Below, one piece after another: positions 20,191 through 27,916 of a stretch of 64,000 nt of DNA. Source of the stretch: Chlamydiia bacterium (GTDB taxonomy: Bacteria > Chlamydiota > Chlamydiia > Chlamydiales > Simkaniaceae); assembly GCA_022601645.1 (NCBI GenBank), contig JAJACH010000001.1:496001-560000 (forward strand). The letters are read 5' to 3'. The notes beneath the pieces were generated by a model. That model ran no database searches. It was not told the DNA's origin and was given only the letters and a program-made list of their open reading frames with translations. Both the position numbers and the translations under genes were made by a program. Every line of letters starts with the position of its first letter. The stretch's first letter is position 1.

Positions 20191-20637
20191 ATGCATTGGA
20201 CAGCAGAGTTATCCTTATTCGGACACGTTATCTTAGCTGGGTTTTTAGGCTCCGTTATAGGTCTAGAACGTGAACGTTTTGTAGGACTTGCTGGTATCCG
20301 AACTTACGCGACTGTTTCCTTAGGGGCGTGCCTTTTTGGACTTATTTCCTTTCATGTCGCTCAGCCCGCTGATATCTCAAGAATTGCTGCACAAATCGTT
20401 TCCGGTATCGGTTTTCTAGGTGCAGGGGTGATTATGCGCGATAAAGGGCGTGTTCGTGGCTTAACCACTGCTGCCACTTTATGGGCCTCTGCCTCAGTTG
20501 GGCTCGCCGTTGCAAACCACATGTATATCCTCTCGATCGGCACCACGCTACTCATCGTAGGAATCTTAGCACTCCATCGGGTCCCAGGATGGCTGAGCTG
20601 GAAATTCGAGCACCAGAACAACCACCTAGACGATTAG
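20191..20637 (+). CDS. mgtC: MgtC/SapB family membrane protein
   Basis: The 148-residue protein has the MgtC N-terminal signature GSVIGLERERFVGLAGIRTYA, the central GIGFLGAGVIMRDKGRVRGLTTAATLWASASVGLAVA block and four or five membrane helices. MgtC proteins in pathogens inhibit or regulate the F1Fo ATPase and help survival in macrophages and at low magnesium. The larger C-terminal ACT-like domain of Salmonella MgtC is absent, as in the SapB subgroup. The start is set at the ATG at 20191 by the promoter seven bases upstream. Divergent from the exonuclease gene. Confidence 0.92.
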   Translation: MHWTAELSLFGHVILAGFLGSVIGLERERFVGLAGIRTYATVSLGACLFGLISFHVAQPADISRIAAQIVSGIGFLGAGVIMRDKGRVRGLTTAATLWASASVGLAVANHMYILSIGTTLLIVGILALHRVPGWLSWKFEHQNNHLDD

Positions 20638-20690
20638 GGTCAGCCTCGTGCACTTTACCAATTTTTCTAGAAGCTCCTAATAGAGAAATG

Positions 20691-20699
20691 TGTTACACT
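20691..20699 (+). promoter_or_regulatory. Extended -10 of nusB-murB
   Basis: TG-T-TACACT lies 11 bases before the nusB ATG. A start about seven bases downstream leaves a leader of some four nucleotides, and no ribosome-binding site precedes the ATG. Confidence 0.4.
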
Positions 20700-20710
20700 C
20701 ATAGCTAATT

Positions 20711-21109
20711 ATGAAATTCCCCATTCGAAAATTTAGAGAACTAGTCCTTCAACTCACTTATGCTAAGGCCGTTAGCTCTAGTCTTGAAAATGACTTTAGT
20801 GAGTTTTTTAAAAAGGAAAAAGAGGTGCTTCCCTTAGCAGAGAAGCGCTCGAACGACATTCTAGCATTCAAATCGAAACTTGATGAGCTGATAAGAGAGT
20901 CTTCAGACGAGTATCAGTTTGAGAGAATTGGTGAAATTGAAAAAAATATTTTAAGGCTTGGCCTGTACGAAATTATGTACGACGAAGAGGTTCCCAAAAA
21001 TGTCGCGATCAGTGAAGCTGTTAGGCTGATGCGAAAATATGGAACGCGAGAAGGAGGAGCCTTTGTCAACGCCATCTTGGATAAAACCCAAAAAGCAGCC
21101 CTTAAGTAA
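20711..21109 (+). CDS. nusB: Transcription antitermination factor NusB
   Basis: All-helical RNA-binding protein of the rRNA antitermination complex, 132 residues. The N-terminal RKFRELVLQLTYA and the C-terminal conserved part ILRLGLYEIMYDEEVPKNVAISEAVRLMRKYG, ending FVNAILDKT, are the NusB core. Length is normal. murB starts inside its 3' end, so the two are translationally linked. The nusB-murB pair near infC matches gene order remembered from C. trachomatis. Confidence 0.95.
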   Translation: MKFPIRKFRELVLQLTYAKAVSSSLENDFSEFFKKEKEVLPLAEKRSNDILAFKSKLDELIRESSDEYQFERIGEIEKNILRLGLYEIMYDEEVPKNVAISEAVRLMRKYGTREGGAFVNAILDKTQKAALK

Positions 21110-21926
21110 ATACTCCACCTTTAAAATCGGGGGACCAGCCGACGTCATTGAGGTGCATACCATCGAAGAGATGCAAGAGGCTGTACTTTATTCTAAAGGT
21201 CAATTTCTTGTTGTGGGAAAGGGCTCTAACTCAATTTTTCCAGATCAAGGAATCTCAAAACTTGTCATCGTTAACAAGATCGACTTTTATGAAGAAAACC
21301 AGACACTCATCCATGTTGGTGCTGGGTTTTCATTCGCGATATTAGGAGCTAGGGTTTCTCGCAGAGGACTTGGGGGATTAGAGTTTGCATCAGGGATTCC
21401 TGGGACCGTTGGCGGCGCCATTTATATGAATGCAGGTGCCAATGGGCACGAGGTCAAAGATACCCTCTCCGAAGTGGAGTGGATAGACCAAGGTGGGACT
21501 TTACAGGTCTTCAAAAAAGACGCTCTTAAATTCAGTTATCGACATTCGATGTTTCACGACATGCAAGGGGTGATAGTAGGAGCAACTTTTGAACTTGCTA
21601 AAGATCTGTCCGCAAAAGAAAAACAAGCAAAAATCATACGATACCGCTTAGAAACCCAGCCATACAAAGAACCTTCATGTGGTTGTATTTTCCGTAATCC
21701 AGACGGGGGGCATGCAGGAAAGCTCATTGAAGAGGCGGGGCTTAAAGGACTAACCGTTGGTGATGCAAAAGTATCCGATCTGCATGCCAATTTCATCGTC
21801 AACAAGGGCAAAGCAACGGCCGAGGATGTTAGGAAGTTAGCAGAGCTCGTCGCCGAGCGTGTGAAGAAAAAAACCGGCTTTGAGATCGAGAGGGAAGTAC
21901 GATTTGTGGATGAGCCAAAAACGTAA
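21039..21926 (+). CDS. murB: UDP-N-acetylenolpyruvoylglucosamine reductase MurB
   Basis: FAD enzyme that makes UDP-MurNAc for peptidoglycan. The N-terminal STFKIGGPAD, GKGSNSIF and the central FASGIPGTVGGAIYMNAGANG bind FAD. GCIFRNP has Cys or Ser at the proton-donor position, and the C-terminus LHANFIVN...GFEIEREV ends the fold. Length 295 is type II. ATG at 21039 overlaps nusB by 71 bases. An in-frame TTG at 21063, preceded five bases upstream by AGGAGG, may be the true start. The last 98 bases overlap an antisense methyltransferase gene. Confidence 0.95.
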   Translation: MEREKEEPLSTPSWIKPKKQPLSKYSTFKIGGPADVIEVHTIEEMQEAVLYSKGQFLVVGKGSNSIFPDQGISKLVIVNKIDFYEENQTLIHVGAGFSFAILGARVSRRGLGGLEFASGIPGTVGGAIYMNAGANGHEVKDTLSEVEWIDQGGTLQVFKKDALKFSYRHSMFHDMQGVIVGATFELAKDLSAKEKQAKIIRYRLETQPYKEPSCGCIFRNPDGGHAGKLIEEAGLKGLTVGDAKVSDLHANFIVNKGKATAEDVRKLAELVAERVKKKTGFEIEREVRFVDEPKT

Positions 21927-22467
21927 TGTCATTATCAAGGTACCCCTCAATCACCTCGATGTTTGGGGTTAGTTGTGACAAAAATTCAAGCACCTCAACT
22001 GGATCGATATGATCAAAACTCTCATCAGTGCAGATGTTAAACGCAAACCCCTTCTGACATTCTAAGAGGGCTTTTCTAGCAACTTTTCTAAAAAATCTTC
22101 GGTTGCCAAAGGCGAAAATGCCACTGGCAAAGATATAGTCAGGTTCGATATTCGGGATGTCGAGATAATCACCCTGATAAATAGTTGCTTTTGGGTAGTC
22201 TTGCTTGGCGATTGCTGCAAACTCTGGGGTGATTTCACACCCAACATCCTTTGTAAAATACAAGTGACGTTGTAAATAGCCAAAAAAGTCGCCAAAGCCA
22301 CATCCAATATCTAAAATAAGAGAACCTCTCTTAGGCTGAATTTCGCATAGTGCTTTAAAACGGGCGTGTTGCGTCTTCTTTGAGCGCCAATGTAGGGCAT
22401 CTATCGAGTGACCATAACGCCTATAAAGCTTTTGGTAGATTTTCTTTTGCTTTATAATTTTAAACAT
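21829..22467 (-). CDS. Class I SAM-dependent methyltransferase
   Basis: A 212-residue Rossmann methyltransferase. Motif I is ILDIGCGFGDFFGYL, the post-I acidic residue is in VGCEITPEFAAIAK, and motif II is the PDYIFASGIFAF region. The substrate is not predictable from the sequence; similar proteins act on small metabolites or on tRNA. A Ser/Arg-rich C-terminal tail (SRSQSRFFSSHARRRALL) is unusual and lies almost entirely within the overlap with murB. Divergent from the following MFS gene with a 14-base gap. Confidence 0.8.
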   Translation of the reverse strand: MFKIIKQKKIYQKLYRRYGHSIDALHWRSKKTQHARFKALCEIQPKRGSLILDIGCGFGDFFGYLQRHLYFTKDVGCEITPEFAAIAKQDYPKATIYQGDYLDIPNIEPDYIFASGIFAFGNRRFFRKVARKALLECQKGFAFNICTDESFDHIDPVEVLEFLSQLTPNIEVIEGYLDNDITFLAHPQIVLPSRSQSRFFSSHARRRALLTS

Positions 22468-22481
22468 GACAATTACAAAGT

Positions 22482-23651
22482 ATGTATAAGTTAGACTGCA
22501 AAAAGCCGCAACTTTTTATCTTGCTCGTCTTGATGTCGTATGCATCCATTAATGCGCTATTTTTCTCGCCAGCTCTCCCAGCGATTCAAGATTCGTTTCA
22601 TATTTCAACTCAAGCAGCTCAATCAACGATCACCATTTTTCTGATTGGGTATGCGATTGGTCCTCTATTTTATGGGCCCCTTGCCAATCGATTTGGAAGA
22701 AAAAAAACCCTTTATATTGGAGTTATTCTTTCATTAATTTCAGCTCTAGCATCAACAGTATCAGCGCATATCCTAAGTTATTCTCTTCTGATGTGGTCAA
22801 GGTTTTTTATGGCAATAGGATCTAGTGTTGGAATCACCCTGACTTTTATGATCATTGCTGACTATTACTACCCTCTACAGGCTCGAAAGAAAATTAGTTA
22901 TGTAGCTCTAGCCTTTGCTGTCGTACCAGGTATAGCCATCGCGTTAGGGGGGCTGTTTGTAGAATATTTAGGTTGGATCAGCAGCTTTTACTTTTTGACA
23001 ATCTATGCTCTTTTAGTCCTGTTTTTTTGTACTCTCCTACCTGAAACAGGAACAAATTTTGATGTAAAGGCCACTCAGATTGGGGAGATTATCAAAAGGT
23101 ATAAACCCGTTGTTACCAATTTGAAGCATTTCAAATATTCAATGATGGGTGCAGGGCCAGGAGCCCTTGTCTATATTTTTGCCACAGGGGGACCTATTGT
23201 AGGCATCAAGTACTTCCATCTCCCTCCGTTTGAGTATGGGCTGCTTAACCTTATCCCGTATTTAGGCTACTTTTTTGGGGGTTTCTTATCGAGCTTTCTC
23301 AATCACCGCTTGCATCATAGAAGCGTCTTTCGGATTGGCTATTCTTTGATTCTATTAAGTACGCTTGTGATTTTTTTAACTTTTGTCACTGGGAATGGCA
23401 ATGTGTATACATTCTTTATTCCGGCATTTTTCATGTTCTTGGGCATGACTTCGTACTTTTCTAATAGTACGGTTTTAGCCTCAGAGCAAAGTGAAGACAA
23501 ATCCACAGCTTCTTCTTGGATGTCTTTTGTTGTCATGGGAGTCGTATTCTTAAGCGTTTTTGTGATGAGTTTCTTCAATGCGTGGATTTTGATCAGTTTT
23601 CCTCTCATGATGCTACTTTGGGCTGTTCTCTTAGCCCTTTTTGTCCTATAA
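22482..23651 (+). CDS. MFS exporter, Bcr/CflA family
   Basis: Twelve-helix major facilitator of 389 residues. It has the motif ASINALFFSPALPAIQDSF in the first helix and loop, the A-motif GPLANRFGRKK between helices 2 and 3, and the motif-C-like segment VVPGIAIALGG in helix 5. This pattern is that of 12-TMS drug/H+ antiporters such as Bcr, which export bicyclomycin, or CflA. The substrate here is unknown. It stands alone between divergent and downstream genes. Confidence 0.88.
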   Translation: MYKLDCKKPQLFILLVLMSYASINALFFSPALPAIQDSFHISTQAAQSTITIFLIGYAIGPLFYGPLANRFGRKKTLYIGVILSLISALASTVSAHILSYSLLMWSRFFMAIGSSVGITLTFMIIADYYYPLQARKKISYVALAFAVVPGIAIALGGLFVEYLGWISSFYFLTIYALLVLFFCTLLPETGTNFDVKATQIGEIIKRYKPVVTNLKHFKYSMMGAGPGALVYIFATGGPIVGIKYFHLPPFEYGLLNLIPYLGYFFGGFLSSFLNHRLHHRSVFRIGYSLILLSTLVIFLTFVTGNGNVYTFFIPAFFMFLGMTSYFSNSTVLASEQSEDKSTASSWMSFVVMGVVFLSVFVMSFFNAWILISFPLMMLLWAVLLALFVL

Positions 23652-23663
23652 TCGAATGAAACC

Positions 23664-23692
23664 TTGTTCAATTAAAAGAATTTTTGTACACT
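23664..23692 (+). promoter_or_regulatory. Promoter of the PHP phosphoesterase gene
   Basis: TTGTTC (23664-23669), 17-base spacer and TACACT (23687-23692). The ATG is only ten bases after the -10, so the leader is about three or four bases and there is no Shine-Dalgarno. Confidence 0.5.
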
Positions 23693-23702
23693 ACGCAATC
23701 TT

Positions 23703-24500
23703 ATGGAATTTCGAGCCGATATGCACTGTCATAGCACCTGCTCAGATGGGACACTGACCCCTCTAGAGCTCGTTTATCTAGCCAGGAAAGTTGGGCTTTC
23801 CGGACTAGCAATTGCCGATCACGACACGACTGATGCCTACACAGATGATTTATTTGTGCTTGCTGAGGAAGTCGGGATTCAGCTCAAGACAGGTGTAGAA
23901 TTTTCTGCCCAGGTTCATGGAACAGGGGTCCATATTTTAGGATATGGCTATGATTATAAAAATCAGGCTATTCTTGATTTTTGTGCAGAGCATGTAAAAC
24001 GGCGTACAGATCGCAATCGGAAGATGCTACAAAAGTTGATGGAAAATCATGTGTGTGTCGAAGAATGTGAACTTTGTGCGGAGGGAGTAGTGGGGCGACC
24101 GCACATTGCAGAGCAAATGGTTAAAAAAGGCTATGTCAAGACTATGCGAGAAGCATTCGATCGCTACTTAGGGGATAATAAGTGCTGTTTTGATCCAGGC
24201 ACCCCTTTTTCGTGTGAAGACACTATCGATATTATCCATCAAGCAGGGGGGAAAGCCTTCATTGCCCACCCATGCTTTATTCGTAAGAAAAAAGCACTCG
24301 ATGCTGTCTTAGCCATGGATTTTGATGGGATGGAGTGTTTTTACTCAACAATGCCCTCCGTCGAAGAGGCTCGCTGGTACAAGATTGCAAAGGATCGTGG
24401 CTTTTTGGTTTCAGGGGGTAGTGATTACCATGGGGGAATGAATCCCGATATCGAGCTCGGCGCTTCTTGGATTGGGGCAGAAGATTTTAACTTGATTTAA
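23703..24500 (+). CDS. PHP-domain phosphoesterase
   Basis: The protein has the PHP metal-binding signature from its first residues: RADMHCHSTCSDGTLTPLEL (motif I), then IADHDTTDAY (motif II), GVEFSA, a central histidine in GRPHIAEQM, IAHPCF and the C-terminal GGSDYHGG. All nine metal ligands appear to be present. Proteins of this subgroup (YciV/RnaAM type, 265-290 aa) hydrolyse 3',5'-nucleotide bisphosphate or trim RNA 5' ends. It is followed by folC after a short gap, probably cotranscribed. Confidence 0.9.
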   Translation: MEFRADMHCHSTCSDGTLTPLELVYLARKVGLSGLAIADHDTTDAYTDDLFVLAEEVGIQLKTGVEFSAQVHGTGVHILGYGYDYKNQAILDFCAEHVKRRTDRNRKMLQKLMENHVCVEECELCAEGVVGRPHIAEQMVKKGYVKTMREAFDRYLGDNKCCFDPGTPFSCEDTIDIIHQAGGKAFIAHPCFIRKKKALDAVLAMDFDGMECFYSTMPSVEEARWYKIAKDRGFLVSGGSDYHGGMNPDIELGASWIGAEDFNLI

Positions 24501-24523
24501 CTGAAGCTCCATTCTATTCTCTT

Positions 24524-25465
24524 TTGCCAATGAAATACGTGTATGTTGCAGGAACAAATGGCAAAGGTTCAGTTTGCTACAAGATTGCTAAGAGCTTAGA
24601 GCTTTTAGGGTTTAGAGTAGGCCTCTACTCATCTCCCCATATTAGCTGCCCTTCGGAACGGATTCAGATAAATGGCATTCCTATCAATCCTAAGTATGTA
24701 AGAGATATTCCCCATATCCAACCAGCCTTTTTTAATCAGATGACAGACACAGCCTTTGCCTATTTTGAGGAAAATTACTGTGATTATGCTGTTATCGAAG
24801 CAGGAATTGGGGCAAAAGGAGATCGGACAAATCGGATGATACCCGCTGTTTCAGTGATTACCTCACTTGGGTTTGATCACATGGAGATGTTAGGAGAAAC
24901 GCTTGATGAAATTGCCGAAGAAAAATCAGGCGCGATTAAGCCTGGAGTCCCAGTGATTTTAGGGCCAAGCGCCGATCATGTCATTTTCAAGGAAAAGGCT
25001 TCGTATTTTCGAGTAGCCCCTCATATGCCAACCTTTGAGGAAGAAAATCAGGAGACGGCAAAACTAGCTTTGTTCGAACTTGGTTTTCCTCCCAATGAAG
25101 GCATTTTGAAAACACCAGCGTGCCGTTTTGAAGTACTAGGCAATGTGATCTTTGATGTCGCACACAATACACAGGCGATTGAGCGAACCTTAGCTCAGAT
25201 TGAAGGGGAGTTAAATGTCGTTTATGGAGCATCAAAGCGAGATAATGCAAAAAGGTGCTTGCCCCTCCTAACTGAAAGGGCAAGCCGCGTTGCCGTTGTA
25301 CGTTCAAATCACCCATTTTTGGCAGAAATATCAGGTAATTTTCCCACGTATCACTCAATGGCAGAGGAGAAAAAACTAGCCGAGAATAAAACGCTTCTCG
25401 TATGCGGGTCGTTCTATATTATGCACGACCTCCGAAAAAGTCTTCTAGACTCTGATCTGAAGTAA
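24524..25465 (+). CDS. folC: FolC-like folylpolyglutamate/dihydrofolate synthase, short form
   Basis: Mur-ligase-fold protein with the P-loop VAGTNGKGS at the extreme N-terminus, the SSPHI motif, RIQINGIPI, the VIEAGIGAKGDRTN segment and SLGFDHMEMLG. The C-terminal domain contains FDVAHN. FolC normally has about 45 residues before the P-loop and about 420 in all; here the N-terminal helix is lost and 313 residues remain. The start is doubtful. The frame is open back to 24494 or so, and the only candidates are TTG at 24524 and ATG at 24530. It may be a reduced enzyme or an early pseudogene. The 3' end overlaps the next gene by 47 bases. Confidence 0.7.
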   Translation: MPMKYVYVAGTNGKGSVCYKIAKSLELLGFRVGLYSSPHISCPSERIQINGIPINPKYVRDIPHIQPAFFNQMTDTAFAYFEENYCDYAVIEAGIGAKGDRTNRMIPAVSVITSLGFDHMEMLGETLDEIAEEKSGAIKPGVPVILGPSADHVIFKEKASYFRVAPHMPTFEEENQETAKLALFELGFPPNEGILKTPACRFEVLGNVIFDVAHNTQAIERTLAQIEGELNVVYGASKRDNAKRCLPLLTERASRVAVVRSNHPFLAEISGNFPTYHSMAEEKKLAENKTLLVCGSFYIMHDLRKSLLDSDLK

Positions 25466-26027
25466 GCCCTTTGTTTCCTGTTCGTCTTTCTAGGAATTGC
25501 ATCACAATTCGTGAATTATCCATGTAGTGCGAGATAGTGGTGCCTTCATCTGGCAGCATTGCACAAAGTTCTACGCGATCAGGGTCATTCAATCTCTTAA
25601 TAAGGTCTTTTGCTAACTGATGATCACCGGTAAAAAAAGCTTTGCCAATGTCATAGCAAAGATCTGCTAAATCATAGGATTGGTGGGAAGGCAGCACACT
25701 TCCAGTAGCTAAGCCTAAGAGCCCAAGGTTTGTAGTGTCAAAACGAACCTCTTTTTGGAGTTGCTTTGCCTGAGCAGCTGCCGTTTTATCTCCACTTAAT
25801 GCGGCGTCGGCAATTGCATCAACACGGTTGTTGTCCATGCAAGTGTGTACGCGGCCTGTGAGTGTCACAGCTTTCTCTAGAATTTCAGGTGATGCAGGCT
25901 GTGCGATGCAAGCTCTGAGAATCTTAGCCTCGCGTGCAAGTTCGGCGTCAGTATGGAATTGGCTCTGATTATGAGCTTCTTCGATCTGTAAGACTTCCCC
26001 TGGAAAAACTACTCTTGTTTGCGTCAT
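25419..26027 (-). CDS. Hypothetical protein, 202 aa
   Basis: Soluble, largely helical protein with acidic N-terminal half and several Ala/Asp-rich repeats (AVTLTGRV, ADAALSGDKTAAAQAKQL). No signal peptide or membrane span is evident. I do not recognise a family. The helical, Gln-rich character is common among chlamydial lineage-specific proteins, some of which are secreted, but nothing specific supports that here. It is convergent with folC and overlaps it. Confidence 0.6.
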   Translation of the reverse strand: MTQTRVVFPGEVLQIEEAHNQSQFHTDAELAREAKILRACIAQPASPEILEKAVTLTGRVHTCMDNNRVDAIADAALSGDKTAAAQAKQLQKEVRFDTTNLGLLGLATGSVLPSHQSYDLADLCYDIGKAFFTGDHQLAKDLIKRLNDPDRVELCAMLPDEGTTISHYMDNSRIVMQFLERRTGNKGLTSDQSLEDFFGGRA

Positions 26028-26105
26028 ATAATACTTCCCCGTAGTTCAATTATAGCTGAATTTAGATATATAGACAATGTAAGTGATTTTTTAAATAGGT
26101 AAACT

Positions 26106-26630
26106 TTATTTTAATGATCTGAGAGTGATCAAAAACGGGGATGTGGAACGTGTATAAAACGTATGGACTGTGTGAGGAAAGGGGGAGATGAAGGCTTTAA
26201 CTGCTTGGGCTTCATGGGCTCCTTCAGGGTGGCCTGGATAGCACATGATAGAAATAAGCCCGTCAGATGCAAGAATTGATAAAGCATTTTTGAGGCTTTG
26301 GATGGTAGAAAAAGTTTTTGTTGTAAGCTCCTTGTCGCCTCCTGGAAGGTATCCTAGGTTATAGATGATCAACCTGGGCGGCTTGGGAAGGGGAGGGAAA
26401 GTTTCGTGAGATTGATGATAGAATGTGACATTGGGAGAGCGATTCAAATATTTCTTTGACGTTTCGATGGCTGCTTGTTGGATATCAAGGCAGATAAGAG
26501 AGATGGGGAGCTTTGCGAGGATAAAAGCATCCTTACCATTGCCACAGGTCGCGTCAATTGCCAGGTCATTTGGATTCAAATGTTTCTTCCATAGCTCATG
26601 AGAAAAAGATATGTGTTGATTCCTAATCAT
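26106..26630 (-). CDS. mnmM: tRNA methyltransferase of the MnmM/YtqB family
   Basis: SAM methyltransferase of 174 residues in the family formerly annotated 'putative rRNA methylase'. Family marks are N-P-N-D-L-A-I-D-A-T-C-G-N-G-K-D (motif I) and NLGYLPGGDK (about residue 100). The C-terminal IMCYPGHPEGAHEA is also diagnostic. Characterised members methylate the aminomethyl group of wobble uridine (5-methylaminomethyl-2-thiouridine) in tRNA. The N-terminus HELWKKHL matches family members, so the ATG at 26630 is sound. Confidence 0.85.
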   Translation of the reverse strand: MIRNQHISFSHELWKKHLNPNDLAIDATCGNGKDAFILAKLPISLICLDIQQAAIETSKKYLNRSPNVTFYHQSHETFPPLPKPPRLIIYNLGYLPGGDKELTTKTFSTIQSLKNALSILASDGLISIMCYPGHPEGAHEAQAVKAFISPFPHTVHTFYTRSTSPFLITLRSLK

Positions 26631-26658
26631 AAATCCGCTAAGATTTTTTTCGTTTTCC

Positions 26659-26732
26659 GGGGTAGTAGCTCAGTTGGTTAGAGCGCCACGTTGACATCGT
26701 GGAGGTCTGCTGTTCGAATCAGCATTATCCCA
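26659..26732 (+). tRNA. tRNA-Val (GAC anticodon)
   Basis: A complete cloverleaf can be drawn. The acceptor GGGGTAG pairs with TTATCCC with two G-U pairs, the D-arm is GCTC...GAGC, the anticodon stem is CCACG/CGTGG with loop TTGACAT (anticodon GAC at 26693-26695), and the T-arm is TGCTG-TTCGAAT-CAGCA. The discriminator is A and no CCA is encoded. It lies 15 bases ahead of infC. Confidence 0.93.
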
Positions 26733-26747
26733 TAAACCAAGTCACTT

Positions 26748-27374
26748 GTGGCTTTAAAAGATAAAGGATACTATTATCGCGCAAAAAGATACAGGAGAGT
26801 TTTGAGAGTCAACAGACAAATTCGCGCCACACGCGTTCGCTTAATTGATCATGAAGGTAACCAGGTTGGAGTTGTTACCATTCAAGACGCCCAGAGGAAA
26901 GCTGAGGATGCGAAATTAGACCTCGTTGAAATCTCACCGAAGGCTCAGCCACCGGTCTGCAAAATAGTCGATTATGGAAAGTTTCGCTATGAGCAGGCAA
27001 AGAAAGAGAAAGAGCATAAGCGTTCTCAGCAGCAAAGCAAGTTGAAAGAAGTGAAGATGAAACCTAACATCGACACTCACGATTATGAGACGAAGCTAAG
27101 ACGCGCTAGGGACTTTCTCGAAAAAGGACATAAGGTACGTGTAACCTGCATGTTCCGAGGCAGAGAAATGGCTCATCCTGAAGTCGGACGACGCGTGATG
27201 CAACAGTTTGTTAAAGACCTAGAGGATATCTCACAGGTCGAAGCATTCCCCAAAATGATGGGACGGATGCTAACAATGGTTATTGCTCCAGGAAGCAAAA
27301 CTAGCAATAAGAAGAAAAAGCCTGACCAACCTGGTGGCCAGGAGAAAAAGGAGTTAAAAGGTGCCCAAAGCTAA
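26748..27374 (+). CDS. infC: Translation initiation factor IF-3
   Basis: Both IF-3 domains are visible. The N-terminal domain is VNRQIRATRVRLIDHEG and DLVEISPKAQPPVCKIVDYGKFRYE. The C-terminal domain is KEVKMKPNIDTHDYETKLR, VRVTCMFRGREMAHPE and MVIAPG. A basic, Lys-rich tail of about 25 residues ends the protein. No ATG is available near the conserved start. I take GTG at 26748, giving MALKDKG; a TTG after an AGGAGA site near 26802 is the alternative. Rare infC start codons are typical because IF-3 discriminates against them and so represses itself. Confidence 0.93.
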   Translation: MALKDKGYYYRAKRYRRVLRVNRQIRATRVRLIDHEGNQVGVVTIQDAQRKAEDAKLDLVEISPKAQPPVCKIVDYGKFRYEQAKKEKEHKRSQQQSKLKEVKMKPNIDTHDYETKLRRARDFLEKGHKVRVTCMFRGREMAHPEVGRRVMQQFVKDLEDISQVEAFPKMMGRMLTMVIAPGSKTSNKKKKPDQPGGQEKKELKGAQS

Positions 27375-27558
27375 GCCTAAAAAGGCGTTAAAATTGCGCT
27401 TCAAGAAAACTGGGACCGGGAAAATACTCCGCTCAAAGCAGGGTCGACGTCATATTTTGACGAAGAAGGCGCCTAAGCGTAAGCGTCACCTGAAGAAAGC
27501 AGGACTCTTAAGTCCAGCATTTGTGAAGCTTTATTCAAAACTCATAGGAGGAGTTTAG
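27361..27558 (+). CDS. rpmI: Ribosomal protein bL35
   Basis: A 65-residue basic protein with the L35 signature: MPKAKPKKALKLRFKKTGTG and then RRHILTKKAPKRKRHLKK. The start is GTG, preceded by AAGGAG, and lies 14 bases inside infC. Second gene of the infC-rpmI-rplT unit, in which L20 usually controls translation. Confidence 0.97.
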   Translation: MPKAKPKKALKLRFKKTGTGKILRSKQGRRHILTKKAPKRKRHLKKAGLLSPAFVKLYSKLIGGV

Positions 27559-27559
27559 T

Positions 27560-27916
27560 ATGGTACGTGTAACATGTGCAGTAGCATCAAGACGCCGCCG
27601 CAAGAGAATCTTGAAAAAAGCCAAAGGTTTCTTCGGTGATCGTAAGAACCACATCCGTCAGTCGAAGGATGCGGTGCGAAAAGCTATGGCCTACTCAACA
27701 AGAGACCGAGCTCAGCGGAAACGTAATTTCCGGAGACTCTGGATTGCTCGTATTAACGTAGCATCCAGAATCAATGGCCTGTCATATAGCAGGTTAATTA
27801 ATGGACTAAGTAAAGCGGGTTGTGCGTTTGATCGCAAAACCCTCGCCGACCTAGCCGTGAACGATCCAACAACATTTGCGGAGATCGCCACATGCGCGAA
27901 GAAGGCCTTGGCCTAA
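27560..27916 (+). CDS. rplT: Ribosomal protein bL20
   Basis: A 118-residue basic protein. The N-terminus RVTCAVASRRRRKRILKKAK, the middle SRDRAQRKRNFRRLWIARIN and the C-terminal domain GLSYSRLINGLSKAGCAFDRKTLADLA are diagnostic of L20. It has a strong AGGAGG site. In this family the C-terminal domain represses infC-rpmI-rplT translation by binding its leader RNA. pheS begins inside its last codons. Confidence 0.97.
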   Translation: MVRVTCAVASRRRRKRILKKAKGFFGDRKNHIRQSKDAVRKAMAYSTRDRAQRKRNFRRLWIARINVASRINGLSYSRLINGLSKAGCAFDRKTLADLAVNDPTTFAEIATCAKKALA

